A DNA stretch of 8,026 nucleotides from Treponema sp. (GTDB lineage: Bacteria; Spirochaetota; Spirochaetia; Treponematales; Treponemataceae): positions 1-8,026 of the forward strand of contig JAFTEK010000223.1 of NCBI GenBank assembly GCA_017453705.1, read 5' to 3'. The position numbers and the translations under genes were made by a program. Positions 1-6,181 of the stretch are shown in pieces (within the stretch, counting starts at the first letter, position 1; every line of letters begins with the position of its first letter). Below the pieces are notes generated by a model, which worked only from the letters and a program-made list of their open reading frames with translations, ran no database searches and had not been told where the DNA came from.

Positions 1-707
1 ATGCCGATCAGCACGATCCATGCGGTTCTGCCGATCGCAAGGCCAAGGTTAAGGCCGATGATCAGGGACAGAATGATGCCGACGATTCCGATTGCGGTCG
101 CGGTGCCGGTCTTCATTCCGTACTTGTTGGTCAGCATGCCGTAGACGATAGCGAGGATGATGAAGAGCACGGAGACCATAGCCGTGGTCTGGTTGCCGTT
201 GGGATGGGCTACAAAGCCGAACTGTCCTGCATCAGCGGCGGTGAAGAATGTTCCCGCGACGACGTTGACGAAGGATGCGATGACCAGAATCAGGACGAGC
301 AGGGCAAAGATGATGAACAGTTTCTTGGAAGTCTTGCCCATTGAGGCCTTGATGATTTCGCCGACAGACTTTCCCTCGTGGCGGACGGAGGCAAAGAGAG
401 ATCCGAAGTCCTGAAGACCACCGAAGAAAATTCCTCCGATTACACACCATAGGAAAACCGGAACCCAGCCGAACACCGCTGCCTGGATAGGGCCGTTGAT
501 CGGGCCTGCACCGGCGATAGAAGAGAAGTGGTGTCCCATGAGAACCGCAGGCTTGGCGGAAACATAGTCCACGCCGTCAGGGTTAGACACGGCGGGTGTC
601 TTTTTCTTGGGGTCAATTCCCCACTGCTTGGCCAGCCATGAACCGTAGAAGACGTACCCGCACAAAAGCAGGGCGACCGCGGCCAGAATGATAAACAATG
701 CTGTCAT
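1..707 (-). CDS. cstA: CstA-type carbon starvation / pyruvate-peptide transporter, N-terminal part (runs off left edge)
   Basis: Integral inner-membrane carrier of the CstA family (PF02554), whose E. coli members CstA and BtsT import pyruvate and have been linked to peptide uptake. The visible 235 codons start at an ATG at 707. Residues 1-20 form a first membrane helix. A conserved stretch follows: TPAVSNPDGVDYV, then GHHFSSIAGAGPINGP, then QDFGSLFASVRHEGKSVGEI. These match the family's substrate-path and loop signatures almost word for word. At least three more hydrophobic helices follow. The start is fixed by a GGAG (715-718) seven bases upstream. E. coli CstA carries about 25-30 extra N-terminal residues that are absent here. 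The gene is 40 bp downstream of the small gene ending at 748, on the same strand, so it is probably its operon partner. The C-terminal half lies outside the window, so full length and intactness cannot be judged. Confidence 0.93.
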   Translation of the reverse strand, partial: MTALFIILAAVALLLCGYVFYGSWLAKQWGIDPKKKTPAVSNPDGVDYVSAKPAVLMGHHFSSIAGAGPINGPIQAAVFGWVPVFLWCVIGGIFFGGLQDFGSLFASVRHEGKSVGEIIKASMGKTSKKLFIIFALLVLILVIASFVNVVAGTFFTAADAGQFGFVAHPNGNQTTAMVSVLFIILAIVYGMLTNKYGMKTGTATAIGIVGIILSLIIGLNLGLAIGRTAWIVLIG

Positions 708-714
708 ACCGTTA

Positions 715-718
715 CTCC
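715..718 (-). promoter_or_regulatory. Shine-Dalgarno of the cstA-type gene
   Basis: On the minus strand GGAG is followed by seven bases and the ATG at 707. It decides the start. It lies 16 bases downstream of the strong hairpin at 735-762, so the site is outside the stem and free for ribosome binding. Confidence 0.75.
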
Positions 719-734
719 AAACGTTTTATTTTCA

Positions 735-762
735 GGCAGCCCTTCCATCAGGAAAGGCTGCC
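735..762 (-). repeat. Strong intercistronic hairpin with the upstream gene's stop codon in its loop
   Basis: Arms 735-746 and 751-762 pair over 12 bp. As minus-strand RNA this is GGCAGCCUUUCC, loop UGAU, GGAAGGGCUGCC, with a single U-G wobble. The loop contains the UGA stop of the 748-1242 gene. No U-run follows (the RNA continues UGAAAAUAAAACG), so it is not a canonical terminator. It may be a partial attenuator or an RNA-stability element between the two genes. A ribosome reaching the stop would unfold the stem, which links its folding to translation. Confidence 0.7.
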
Positions 763-1242
763 CATTATCCTCTTTAAATTCCTTCCCAACCGGTTGCAGC
801 TGACGCTTCCGCCCTCCGCCTCCCAGACTGCGAGCCTGTAGCCGCTCCAACCCTGTAGTCCCCAGCGGTAGGACTTGTAGCGGTAAATGCGGGAGGCTCT
901 CTTTAGGGCAGCCTTTTCAGCCTTGTCGCATAGAATCACAAGGCTGATGTCGCTGTTCCTATGGCTGCCTGAGGGGTGCACGCGGGAAAGACCTTCTTCC
1001 CAGGCCTTCTTGTCCAGTGACAGGAGGGTGTCCAGTGTCAGCTTGTTCTCACTTGCAAAGAAAACGTACTCGTTGGAATCTATGTCCGCGACATGGGCGG
1101 CTTTTACTAAGACGTACTGCTCTGTGTGTGAATGGAATTCTGCTAGAGCCACAAAGGGTGATGCCACACCGTCGCTTTCTACGGAATAGTAGCCACTGAA
1201 GGATTTTAAAAGCTGCTCCAGCATTTCCCCTCTGCTCTTCAT
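748..1242 (-). CDS. Uncharacterised 164-aa cytoplasmic protein upstream of the cstA-type gene
   Basis: Function unknown. There is no signal peptide or membrane helix. The protein is mixed alpha/beta in character with an aromatic, basic C-terminal half (RIYRYKSYRWGLQGWSGYR, residues 118-136). It ends with a basic stretch (RLGRNLKR, 151-158). From memory it resembles small proteins encoded beside CstA genes in clostridia and annotated as a DUF8052-type domain. Shared features are an opening about a short structured region 'GYY/F', a phrase like EQYVLVKAA, and a 'KS..WG..GW...RL' ending; I could not test this. The ATG at 1242 has only a weak GAGAGA upstream. An alternative ATG at codon 7 (1224) has AGAGGGG but only two bases of spacing, so 1242 is kept. 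Gene position just upstream of the transporter, with one promoter for both, suggests a role linked to uptake or its control. Confidence 0.8.
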   Translation of the reverse strand: MKSRGEMLEQLLKSFSGYYSVESDGVASPFVALAEFHSHTEQYVLVKAAHVADIDSNEYVFFASENKLTLDTLLSLDKKAWEEGLSRVHPSGSHRNSDISLVILCDKAEKAALKRASRIYRYKSYRWGLQGWSGYRLAVWEAEGGSVSCNRLGRNLKRIMGSLS

Positions 1243-1267
1243 TGATTCTCTCGATATAATATGGAAG

Positions 1268-1298
1268 CAGTTTCAAAAGTGGCCGACTTTTGGAACTG
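1268..1298. repeat. 31-bp palindromic repeat, copy 1 (5' leader of the 748-1242 gene)
   Basis: Arms 1268-1280 (CAGTTTCAAAAGT) and 1286-1298 (ACTTTTGGAACTG) pair over 13 bp with one wobble around the loop GGCCG. It matches the element at 6875-6905 at 24 of 31 positions with no gap. It lies between the predicted transcription start (about 1306) and the start codon, so it would be a hairpin in the mRNA leader. There is no U-run beside it. Confidence 0.75.
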
Positions 1299-1312
1299 AC
1301 TCGATAGCCTAG

Positions 1313-1341
1313 ATTATATGCAAAGGTAAAATATTTGTAAA
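1313..1341 (-). promoter_or_regulatory. Sigma70-type promoter for the 748-1242 / cstA-type operon
   Basis: On the minus strand a -35 TTTACA (1336-1341, five of six consensus) is separated by 17 bp from a perfect -10 TATAAT (1313-1318). Transcription would begin near 1306, giving a leader of about 64 nt that includes the hairpin at 1268-1298. No comparable promoter is seen between the two genes it would serve. Confidence 0.75.
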
Positions 1342-1352
1342 GGGGGTTTAAT

Positions 1353-1408
1353 GATATTGCAGGGTTGATGTTGCGGTACTCATATTGCGGTACTCATATT
1401 GCGGTACT
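1353..1408. repeat. 14-bp tandem repeat (three good copies plus one degenerate)
   Basis: The unit is catattgcggtact. Copies at 1395-1408 and 1381-1394 are exact, 1367-1380 matches 12 of 14, and 1353-1366 is degenerate (9 of 14). There are no spacers between units. It lies about 12 bp upstream of the -35 box of the minus-strand promoter at 1313-1341. It may be a set of operator sites or a slippage-prone microsatellite. Confidence 0.85.
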
Positions 1409-1424
1409 GACGCAAAACGAAATG

Positions 1425-1465
1425 AAAAAAAACTGCCTCCCGGAGGCTTTCCCCCAGGAGGCAGT
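1425..1465 (-). terminator. Rho-independent terminator of the GH94 gene
   Basis: A perfect 9-bp inverted repeat (1432-1440 actgcctcc, 1457-1465 ggaggcagt) surrounds a 16-nt loop. On the minus strand it is followed by a run of eight T (1425-1432, overlapping the stem base). It starts about 20 bp after the TAG stop at 1486-1488. The T-run is on one side only, so termination is directional. Confidence 0.92.
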
Positions 1466-1485
1466 GCCGTTACAAATGTCTTTTG

Positions 1486-3951
1486 CTACAGCCTCTCTGC
1501 GTACACGTTGCCGCGCGGAACATCACCCATGACGGCTGTGACCTCGTTGCTTTCGTTCAGGTCGGAGACTGGAATCACGTTGCCGTCAAGCTTCTTTCCG
1601 TTGAGCGTGAGTGACTTGATTCCGGCGCAGACGTGGCCTGGGTTCTGCACCGTGATGTGCAGCGTCTTGCCGCGGAATCGGCGGGTCACAGTAAAGCCGT
1701 CCCAGTCCTTGGGGATGCAGGGGTCTATCATCATGCCATCGTACTGCGGGCGGATTCCCAGGATGTACTGGGTCAGGCTGTAGTATGCCCATGTCGCCGC
1801 TCCCGAAAGCCATGATGTCCTTGCGTTGCCCGCCCGGGGGCTGTAGGTGGAGTAGGTCGTCTGCGCCTGCACGTAAGGCTCGCTCTGGCGGATTTCCGCC
1901 TTGTCGTTGTAGGAGGCGGGGAGGGCTGCCTTGCAGTACTCGTAGGCGCGGTCACCGTTGCCCAGCATGGTCTCGGCGATGACTCCCCAGCCCTGCGTGT
2001 GGGTGAAGATGCCCGCGTTCTCCTTGATTCCGGGGTTGAACACGACCGCCCGCATGACGTCGATGCTCGTGTAGACGAAGGGCGGGGCTGAAAGCATGAG
2101 CCCGTAGGGGGTCGCAAGCTTTTCTTTTACCGTCTGCATACATTGCCTGGCCTGTTCCGGCGTGGCCGCCTGGGAGAGCACCGACCAGACCTGCGTGTTG
2201 AAGTATACCTGCCCTTCCTCAAAGCTCTTGGTTCCGTAGACCGTGCCGTCCTCTGCCACTGCCCAGATCCACCACTTGCCGTCCCAGCACTTCTTCTGTA
2301 TCGCCGCATCAAGCTCATCGCGCTTCTTGAGCGCCCAGGCCTTTTCGTCCGCCTTGCCAAGCCGCTCCGAGATGTCCGCGTATGTCGTCAGCCCCAGCCT
2401 GAGCTGGAATGCGACGAAGAGGCTCTCACCGTGGTAGCCCAGCTTGAGGCAGTCGTTCCAGTCCGCCAGCAGTCCGCAGGGAAGCCCGTCCACGCCCATG
2501 TGGGTGAGGTTAAAGAGCAGGGCCTGCTTGAGGTGGCCGTATACCGTCGCCTCCCCCTTGTCCGCATAGGGGACGACCTTATTGTACAGGTCAAACTTGC
2601 CTGTCTCCGCGATGAAGGCTGGCACGGCATTGAAGAACCAGAGGCAGTCGTCAGACCGGTAGTCCTCTTCCTTGGGGGGCTGCTCGTGTCCGGGGTTATG
2701 GTCGGTGCGGATGACAGGGATTGCCCCGCCGCATGAGACCTGGCCTGAGAGCATCCTGACAAGCCGCTCTTCGGCGACATCGGGGATTGCCGCCGAGACA
2801 CCGAGGATGTCCTGCACGGAGTCGCGGAAGCCCAGTCCATCGCGCTCACCGTTGTAGACGAGGGATGCCGCCCGGCTCCATGCGAACGTGATGAGGCAAT
2901 TGTAAAGCCCCCACATGTTGACCGTGTGGTTTATGTCCGCGTCGGGAGTCTCGGCGATGAAGCTGTCCAGCTTGGAGTGCCAGCTCTTCTTGAGCTTGCA
3001 AAGCTCCTCGTCCGCGCGTGAGCTGCTTCCGAACTCGGCGAGCGTCCTGCGGCCTAACGTCTCCGCCTCACCTATGCCCAGAAGGATCATGATTTCTTTG
3101 GACTCGCCGGGAGCCAGCTCTATGTCCGCCTGGAGCGAGCCGCAGCCTGAGTCACCGTAAGCGTTGGAGTTTGTGCATTTGCCGTTTACGACTGCGGACG
3201 GCTCCTTGTAGCTGCCGTAAGTGCCGATGAAAGCCGCCCTGTCAGTGTCGTATCCTGCCGCGTCTGCCCCGGCGAGAGCCATCCAGGTGAGGGAGCCGAT
3301 GTCGCCAGAGATGGGCATGTCCTTTCCGTCCGCTTCCTTCTTGGCAGCCTGTTTTTTCTGTTCCTGCTTGGTCAGGTTGTCGTGGATTGACACGCGCAGC
3401 ATGTTGTCCTTGTAGCTGCCCTGTGTGATGAAAAGCGAGTATTGCAAGTTCACCTGATCCTGCTCCGTGGACCACTGGTTTGTGAACTCGCAGTAGCTGA
3501 ACGCGGAGAGCTTTCGCGGCTTTGACCCCTTGTTGGTCAGCTTGAGCCGCCAGTACTCGAAGAGCTGGCCGAGCGGCACGTAGTAAGTCGCCTCGGACTG
3601 TATGCCATCGTACTCGCTTGTAATCTTTGTGTATGCCGTTCCGTGGCGGCACTCGCTCTTGTAGGAGTCCAGTTTCTTGCCTACAGGCTGCCAGGAAGCT
3701 GACCACCAGTCGCCGTTCTCCCGGTCGCGGATGTAGAAGTAACGTCCCGGCTGATCCATCGGAATCGCGTTGAACCTGAGCCTCATGAAGCGGCCTTTCG
3801 CCCCGGACTTGTAGAAGCCGTAGCCTCCCGCGTTGTTGGTGATGACCGCCCCGTATTCGGTGGAACCCAGGTAGTTGCTCCATGACTGGGGGGTGTCGGG
3901 TCTGGTTATGACATATTCCTTGTTCTCGTCGTCAAAGTATCCGTACTGCAT
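1486..3951 (-). CDS. GH94 family disaccharide phosphorylase (cellobiose / chitobiose / laminaribiose phosphorylase group)
   Basis: Cytoplasmic inverting phosphorylase, 821 aa. It would split a beta-linked disaccharide with phosphate into a sugar-1-phosphate and a free sugar. The N-terminal beta-sandwich begins MQYGYFDDENKEYVITRPDTP, close to the cellobiose and chitobiose phosphorylase openings. Next come an (alpha/alpha)6 barrel with GLGFRDSVQD (372-381, glucosyl-binding motif), ADWNDCL (496-502, with D500 as the expected proton donor), and KENAGIFTH (643-651, with the conserved Glu and a phosphate-binding His). WLSG (714-717) is the phosphate-loop counterpart of WLTG. The end (YILGIRPQYDGMMIDPCIP) is typical of the family, and the length is normal. 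A reading-frame extension to 4047 contains the promoter, so the ATG at 3951 with AGGAG upstream is preferred. The segment NPGHEQPPKEEDYRSDDCLWFF (419-440) differs from classical cellobiose phosphorylase, so the acceptor sugar is uncertain. Confidence 0.93.
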   Translation of the reverse strand: MQYGYFDDENKEYVITRPDTPQSWSNYLGSTEYGAVITNNAGGYGFYKSGAKGRFMRLRFNAIPMDQPGRYFYIRDRENGDWWSASWQPVGKKLDSYKSECRHGTAYTKITSEYDGIQSEATYYVPLGQLFEYWRLKLTNKGSKPRKLSAFSYCEFTNQWSTEQDQVNLQYSLFITQGSYKDNMLRVSIHDNLTKQEQKKQAAKKEADGKDMPISGDIGSLTWMALAGADAAGYDTDRAAFIGTYGSYKEPSAVVNGKCTNSNAYGDSGCGSLQADIELAPGESKEIMILLGIGEAETLGRRTLAEFGSSSRADEELCKLKKSWHSKLDSFIAETPDADINHTVNMWGLYNCLITFAWSRAASLVYNGERDGLGFRDSVQDILGVSAAIPDVAEERLVRMLSGQVSCGGAIPVIRTDHNPGHEQPPKEEDYRSDDCLWFFNAVPAFIAETGKFDLYNKVVPYADKGEATVYGHLKQALLFNLTHMGVDGLPCGLLADWNDCLKLGYHGESLFVAFQLRLGLTTYADISERLGKADEKAWALKKRDELDAAIQKKCWDGKWWIWAVAEDGTVYGTKSFEEGQVYFNTQVWSVLSQAATPEQARQCMQTVKEKLATPYGLMLSAPPFVYTSIDVMRAVVFNPGIKENAGIFTHTQGWGVIAETMLGNGDRAYEYCKAALPASYNDKAEIRQSEPYVQAQTTYSTYSPRAGNARTSWLSGAATWAYYSLTQYILGIRPQYDGMMIDPCIPKDWDGFTVTRRFRGKTLHITVQNPGHVCAGIKSLTLNGKKLDGNVIPVSDLNESNEVTAVMGDVPRGNVYAERL

Positions 3952-3961
3952 CTGATGATGT

Positions 3962-3966
3962 CTCCT
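3962..3966 (-). promoter_or_regulatory. Shine-Dalgarno of the GH94 gene
   Basis: On the minus strand AGAGGAGA (AGGAG core) lies ten bases before the ATG at 3951. The spacing is slightly long but acceptable. It supports the 3951 start over the upstream extension. Confidence 0.75.
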
Positions 3967-3981
3967 CTGTAATCGTGTGTA

Positions 3982-4008
3982 CCGCCTGCTGGCGGGGCCT
4001 TCTCGGCC
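3982..4008 (-). promoter_or_regulatory. Short inverted repeats in the GH94 mRNA leader
   Basis: Two adjacent small hairpins lie between the predicted start of transcription (about 4011) and the ribosome site. They are ccgcc/ggcgg (3982-3986, 3991-3995; loop 4) and ggcc/ggcc (3996-3999, 4005-4008; loop 5). They are short and could be chance in GC-rich DNA, but they form a compact structured leader. Confidence 0.35.
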
Positions 4009-4017
4009 TGTCGCCAT

Positions 4018-4047
4018 ATTATATAGAAGATTTCCGCACTTAGGCAA
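4018..4047 (-). promoter_or_regulatory. Sigma70-type promoter of the GH94 gene
   Basis: On the minus strand a perfect -10 TATAAT (4018-4023) lies 18 bp from a -35 TTGCCT (4042-4047, four of six consensus). The leader would be about 60 nt. It lies back-to-back with the plus-strand promoter at 4080-4108 without overlap, so the two genes could be switched by one regulator bound between them. Confidence 0.65.
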
Positions 4048-4079
4048 GCTCTAGGGGGGCTGTGCTTCTTTGCCGCCCA

Positions 4080-4108
4080 TTGTTTCTTTGATTGCCACGT
4101 GTTATAAT
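4080..4108 (+). promoter_or_regulatory. Promoter of the membrane-protein gene, predicted to give a leaderless mRNA
   Basis: An extended -10 (TGT then TATAAT at 4103-4108) has a weak -35 TTGTTT (4080-4085) 17 bp upstream. The -10 is followed by only six bases (CCGCCT) before the ATG at 4115. The normal transcription start is therefore the A of the start codon, and there is no Shine-Dalgarno sequence before it. Confidence 0.65.
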
Positions 4109-4114
4109 CCGCCT

Positions 4115-6070
4115 ATGCTGTACCTCTTTTTCACCGACCTGCTGTTCTTTTTTGTGTTTAGCGGCATCGGTTTCCTTGTTTCCCGCTCCGGCTTCCTGAA
4201 AGTCAGGGAGGACAACTTTTTTTTGAGCTTTTTCCTTGGGCTGGCTCTTTCGGCAATATATTTTTCACTGATCAACTTTTTTCTTCCTCTTACGCTCTGG
4301 ACGCTAATGCCTGTGGTCTTTGCGGGGCTTGCAGGCTGTGCCGTTTTTGTACGTGGCGTATCTTCCGGGGATGGGGGCTCTTTCCTATTCAAAAGACGCT
4401 GGTGGCTTCTTTTGGGGACGTTTGTTTTCTTTATAGTCTGCTACGAGTGCTCCAAGGCGGAATCTGTCTCCCTTGTGGACACCCTGCTCTACCATTCCAC
4501 GATTGTTTCATGGATGAACGCTTATAAGGTAGTTCCAGGCCTGGTAAACGTATTCGGACCGCTTGGCTCAAACTCACTCTACCTGCAGCTGGCGGCGGGT
4601 CTGGACGTAGGGCCGTGGGACAAGCAGATGTCCAGCGTCCTCTTTTCCCTCTTCTATGCCGCGTTCATCCTTTATACCCTTGCCGACATCCATAACGCAT
4701 CCGTCAAAAGATACCGTGGCAGCCTGCCTGTCGCCCTTTTACAGTCCGTGATGCTCATTTGGTTCATCACCAACAACATCCTTGATGACCCCAGCCTTTA
4801 TTACGACAAGCCCGCGCTCGTGTTCATCGCTATAACTTTGGTGGAGCTGCTGTTCCGTCAGCAAGGCGACGCCCCAAAAAGCTCCGATGAGGCCATCTTT
4901 TTCTTCGTCTCGGCGGCATTCGGAACAAAGCTGCTTGGTGCGCTCAGTGTCGCACTGGTTTTTACATTCCTCGTCATACGCCGTGTGCGGGAACATAGCT
5001 TTTCGATACCGGGCCTCATACGGATGGGCATACTTCCCTTGTTCATCCTGCTACTGTACGTGGCGAGGAACCTGATTCAGTCAGGATACCCATTCATCCC
5101 CTCCACCGCATTTCGCATGAACTTCCCGTGGACTGTCCCGGAATGGCTTGCACTGCGCACCTACGAGCAAATTTACTGGGGGACACGCTGGAACGGGGAA
5201 GGCGCCAGCTGGGGAACGCCTGCATCATCGTTCATGGAATGGTTCGTTCCTTGGTGCAAGCGGCTTCTGCGGCCGGAGAACTGGCAGTTCATTGTTATCA
5301 CTGTTGTTTCCCTGCCCCTGCTTGTCCGTTCCTTTATCAGGCGAGGAAAGCAGGCTTCTTTCTTCAACATCCTTGTGCTGGCTAATCTCGCCTACTGGTT
5401 TGCGTTTGCCCCCAACCTCAGGTTCGGGAACGGATTCTTCTATGACATGCTGGCCGTCGCCCTCTTCTTTAACGCCGACCTCTTTGCGGCTCCCATCAAA
5501 AAACTCTCGGAGTGTATCCCGCCCTTTGTTTCGTCCTTCAGGCGGCTCAAGCTTCTGGGCGAAAAACCCTTCCTAATCTTGTCCCTGGTGCTTCTCCTTC
5601 TGTTCGCAGCCTGCCTTCTTACGATACCCGCTGTGCAGGACTTCCTCATCTCACTGGGCGGCACTCTCAAGGGAAAGCAGCTTTCCGTTCCCCACTGGAA
5701 GCGGGAATTCAACAAGTGTGTGCGCTGCTGCGCTATCATCGCGGCTTTCCTCGTTCTGCTGCCGTATATCAGCAGACAGTGGAAAAGCGGCTTTGCGTTC
5801 TCATGCTGGCTTCTTACGGCGTTCTTCTGCTGTGAGATTGCAATCAAGAACCGGAACCTGCTGATGACCATTCCTGTTAAGCCTGAGCCGACAGAGCGGC
5901 GGCTGGTCAACGCGGAGCAGAATCTGTACATCAACATTTCGACGAACATAGACCTGTGCGGGGATGCGCCGCTTCCATGCGCACCAGCTGGGAGTTTCCG
6001 CACGAGCCTCCGTCTCTTTGACAAGGATGACATGGGCAAAGGCTTTTATATAGAGGAGCCTGTAAACTAG
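4115..6070 (+). CDS. Polytopic membrane protein, possibly GT-C-like (resembles the LIC_10190 family)
   Basis: Inner-membrane protein of 651 aa with roughly ten or more hydrophobic segments, starting with helices at about 1-22 and 35-57. The first large loop holds VDTLLYH (121-127), then W133 and VVPGLVNVFGPLGSNS (139-154). A second loop has SGYPFIPS (323-330), and APNLRF (432-437) follows before another helix. From memory this order (D..YH, PGL.N..G..G.NS, SGYP..P, P..RF, final PLPC at 619-622) fits the spirochaete LIC_10190 membrane family. It also recalls GT-C glycosyltransferases, which use a loop acid and polyprenyl-linked sugars. Enzyme activity is an inference. The C-terminal tail (about 580-651) is soluble. 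An in-frame TTG at 4070 would add 15 residues, but these overlap the promoter, so 4115 is preferred. The stop is a TAG at 6070, with no terminator hairpin seen after it. Confidence 0.85.
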   Translation: MLYLFFTDLLFFFVFSGIGFLVSRSGFLKVREDNFFLSFFLGLALSAIYFSLINFFLPLTLWTLMPVVFAGLAGCAVFVRGVSSGDGGSFLFKRRWWLLLGTFVFFIVCYECSKAESVSLVDTLLYHSTIVSWMNAYKVVPGLVNVFGPLGSNSLYLQLAAGLDVGPWDKQMSSVLFSLFYAAFILYTLADIHNASVKRYRGSLPVALLQSVMLIWFITNNILDDPSLYYDKPALVFIAITLVELLFRQQGDAPKSSDEAIFFFVSAAFGTKLLGALSVALVFTFLVIRRVREHSFSIPGLIRMGILPLFILLLYVARNLIQSGYPFIPSTAFRMNFPWTVPEWLALRTYEQIYWGTRWNGEGASWGTPASSFMEWFVPWCKRLLRPENWQFIVITVVSLPLLVRSFIRRGKQASFFNILVLANLAYWFAFAPNLRFGNGFFYDMLAVALFFNADLFAAPIKKLSECIPPFVSSFRRLKLLGEKPFLILSLVLLLLFAACLLTIPAVQDFLISLGGTLKGKQLSVPHWKREFNKCVRCCAIIAAFLVLLPYISRQWKSGFAFSCWLLTAFFCCEIAIKNRNLLMTIPVKPEPTERRLVNAEQNLYINISTNIDLCGDAPLPCAPAGSFRTSLRLFDKDDMGKGFYIEEPVN

Positions 6071-6146
6071 CCGGTTTCCATAGGCTTTGTGTTGCTTGTA
6101 GTACGATTGCCGCTGACTGAGGTGTATAGGTCTTATCCCCATTATA

Positions 6147-6175
6147 TTGACATCGTGTTATATTCAAAGCATAAT
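6147..6175 (+). promoter_or_regulatory. Near-consensus sigma70 promoter of the PAP2 gene, predicted to give a leaderless mRNA
   Basis: A perfect -35 TTGACA (6147-6152), a 17-bp spacer and -10 CATAAT (6170-6175, five of six). Six bases (GCCTGT) separate the -10 from the ATG at 6182, so transcription should begin at the start codon. No Shine-Dalgarno sequence precedes the ATG. This is the best promoter match in the window. Confidence 0.8.
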
Positions 6176-6181
6176 GCCTGT

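Noticed and set aside
1256..1261. Second -10-like box (TATTAT, minus strand) before the 748-1242 gene
   Set aside because: No -35 match at a proper distance; the promoter at 1313-1341 is far better.
1353..1408. Possible CRISPR array
   Set aside because: The 14-bp units are directly adjacent with no spacers, and no cas genes are present.
1385..1783. 132-codon open frame on the plus strand
   Set aside because: Begins in the tandem repeat, runs through the terminator of the GH94 gene and is antisense to its coding end.
2143..2736. 197-codon open frame on the plus strand
   Set aside because: Lies wholly antisense to the GH94 gene, whose motifs prove the other strand is coding. The translation looks like low-complexity shadow sequence with no family features.
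3242..3883. 213-codon open frame on the minus strand
   Set aside because: Out of frame with, and inside, the GH94 gene. It is Arg/Gln-rich shadow sequence without a ribosome site.
3952..4047. N-terminal extension of the GH94 reading frame
   Set aside because: It contains the -10 box and leader of the gene. The family N-terminus and AGGAG point to 3951.
5440..6039. 199-codon open frame on the minus strand
   Set aside because: Antisense to the membrane-protein gene. It is Arg/Ser-rich with no recognisable domain.
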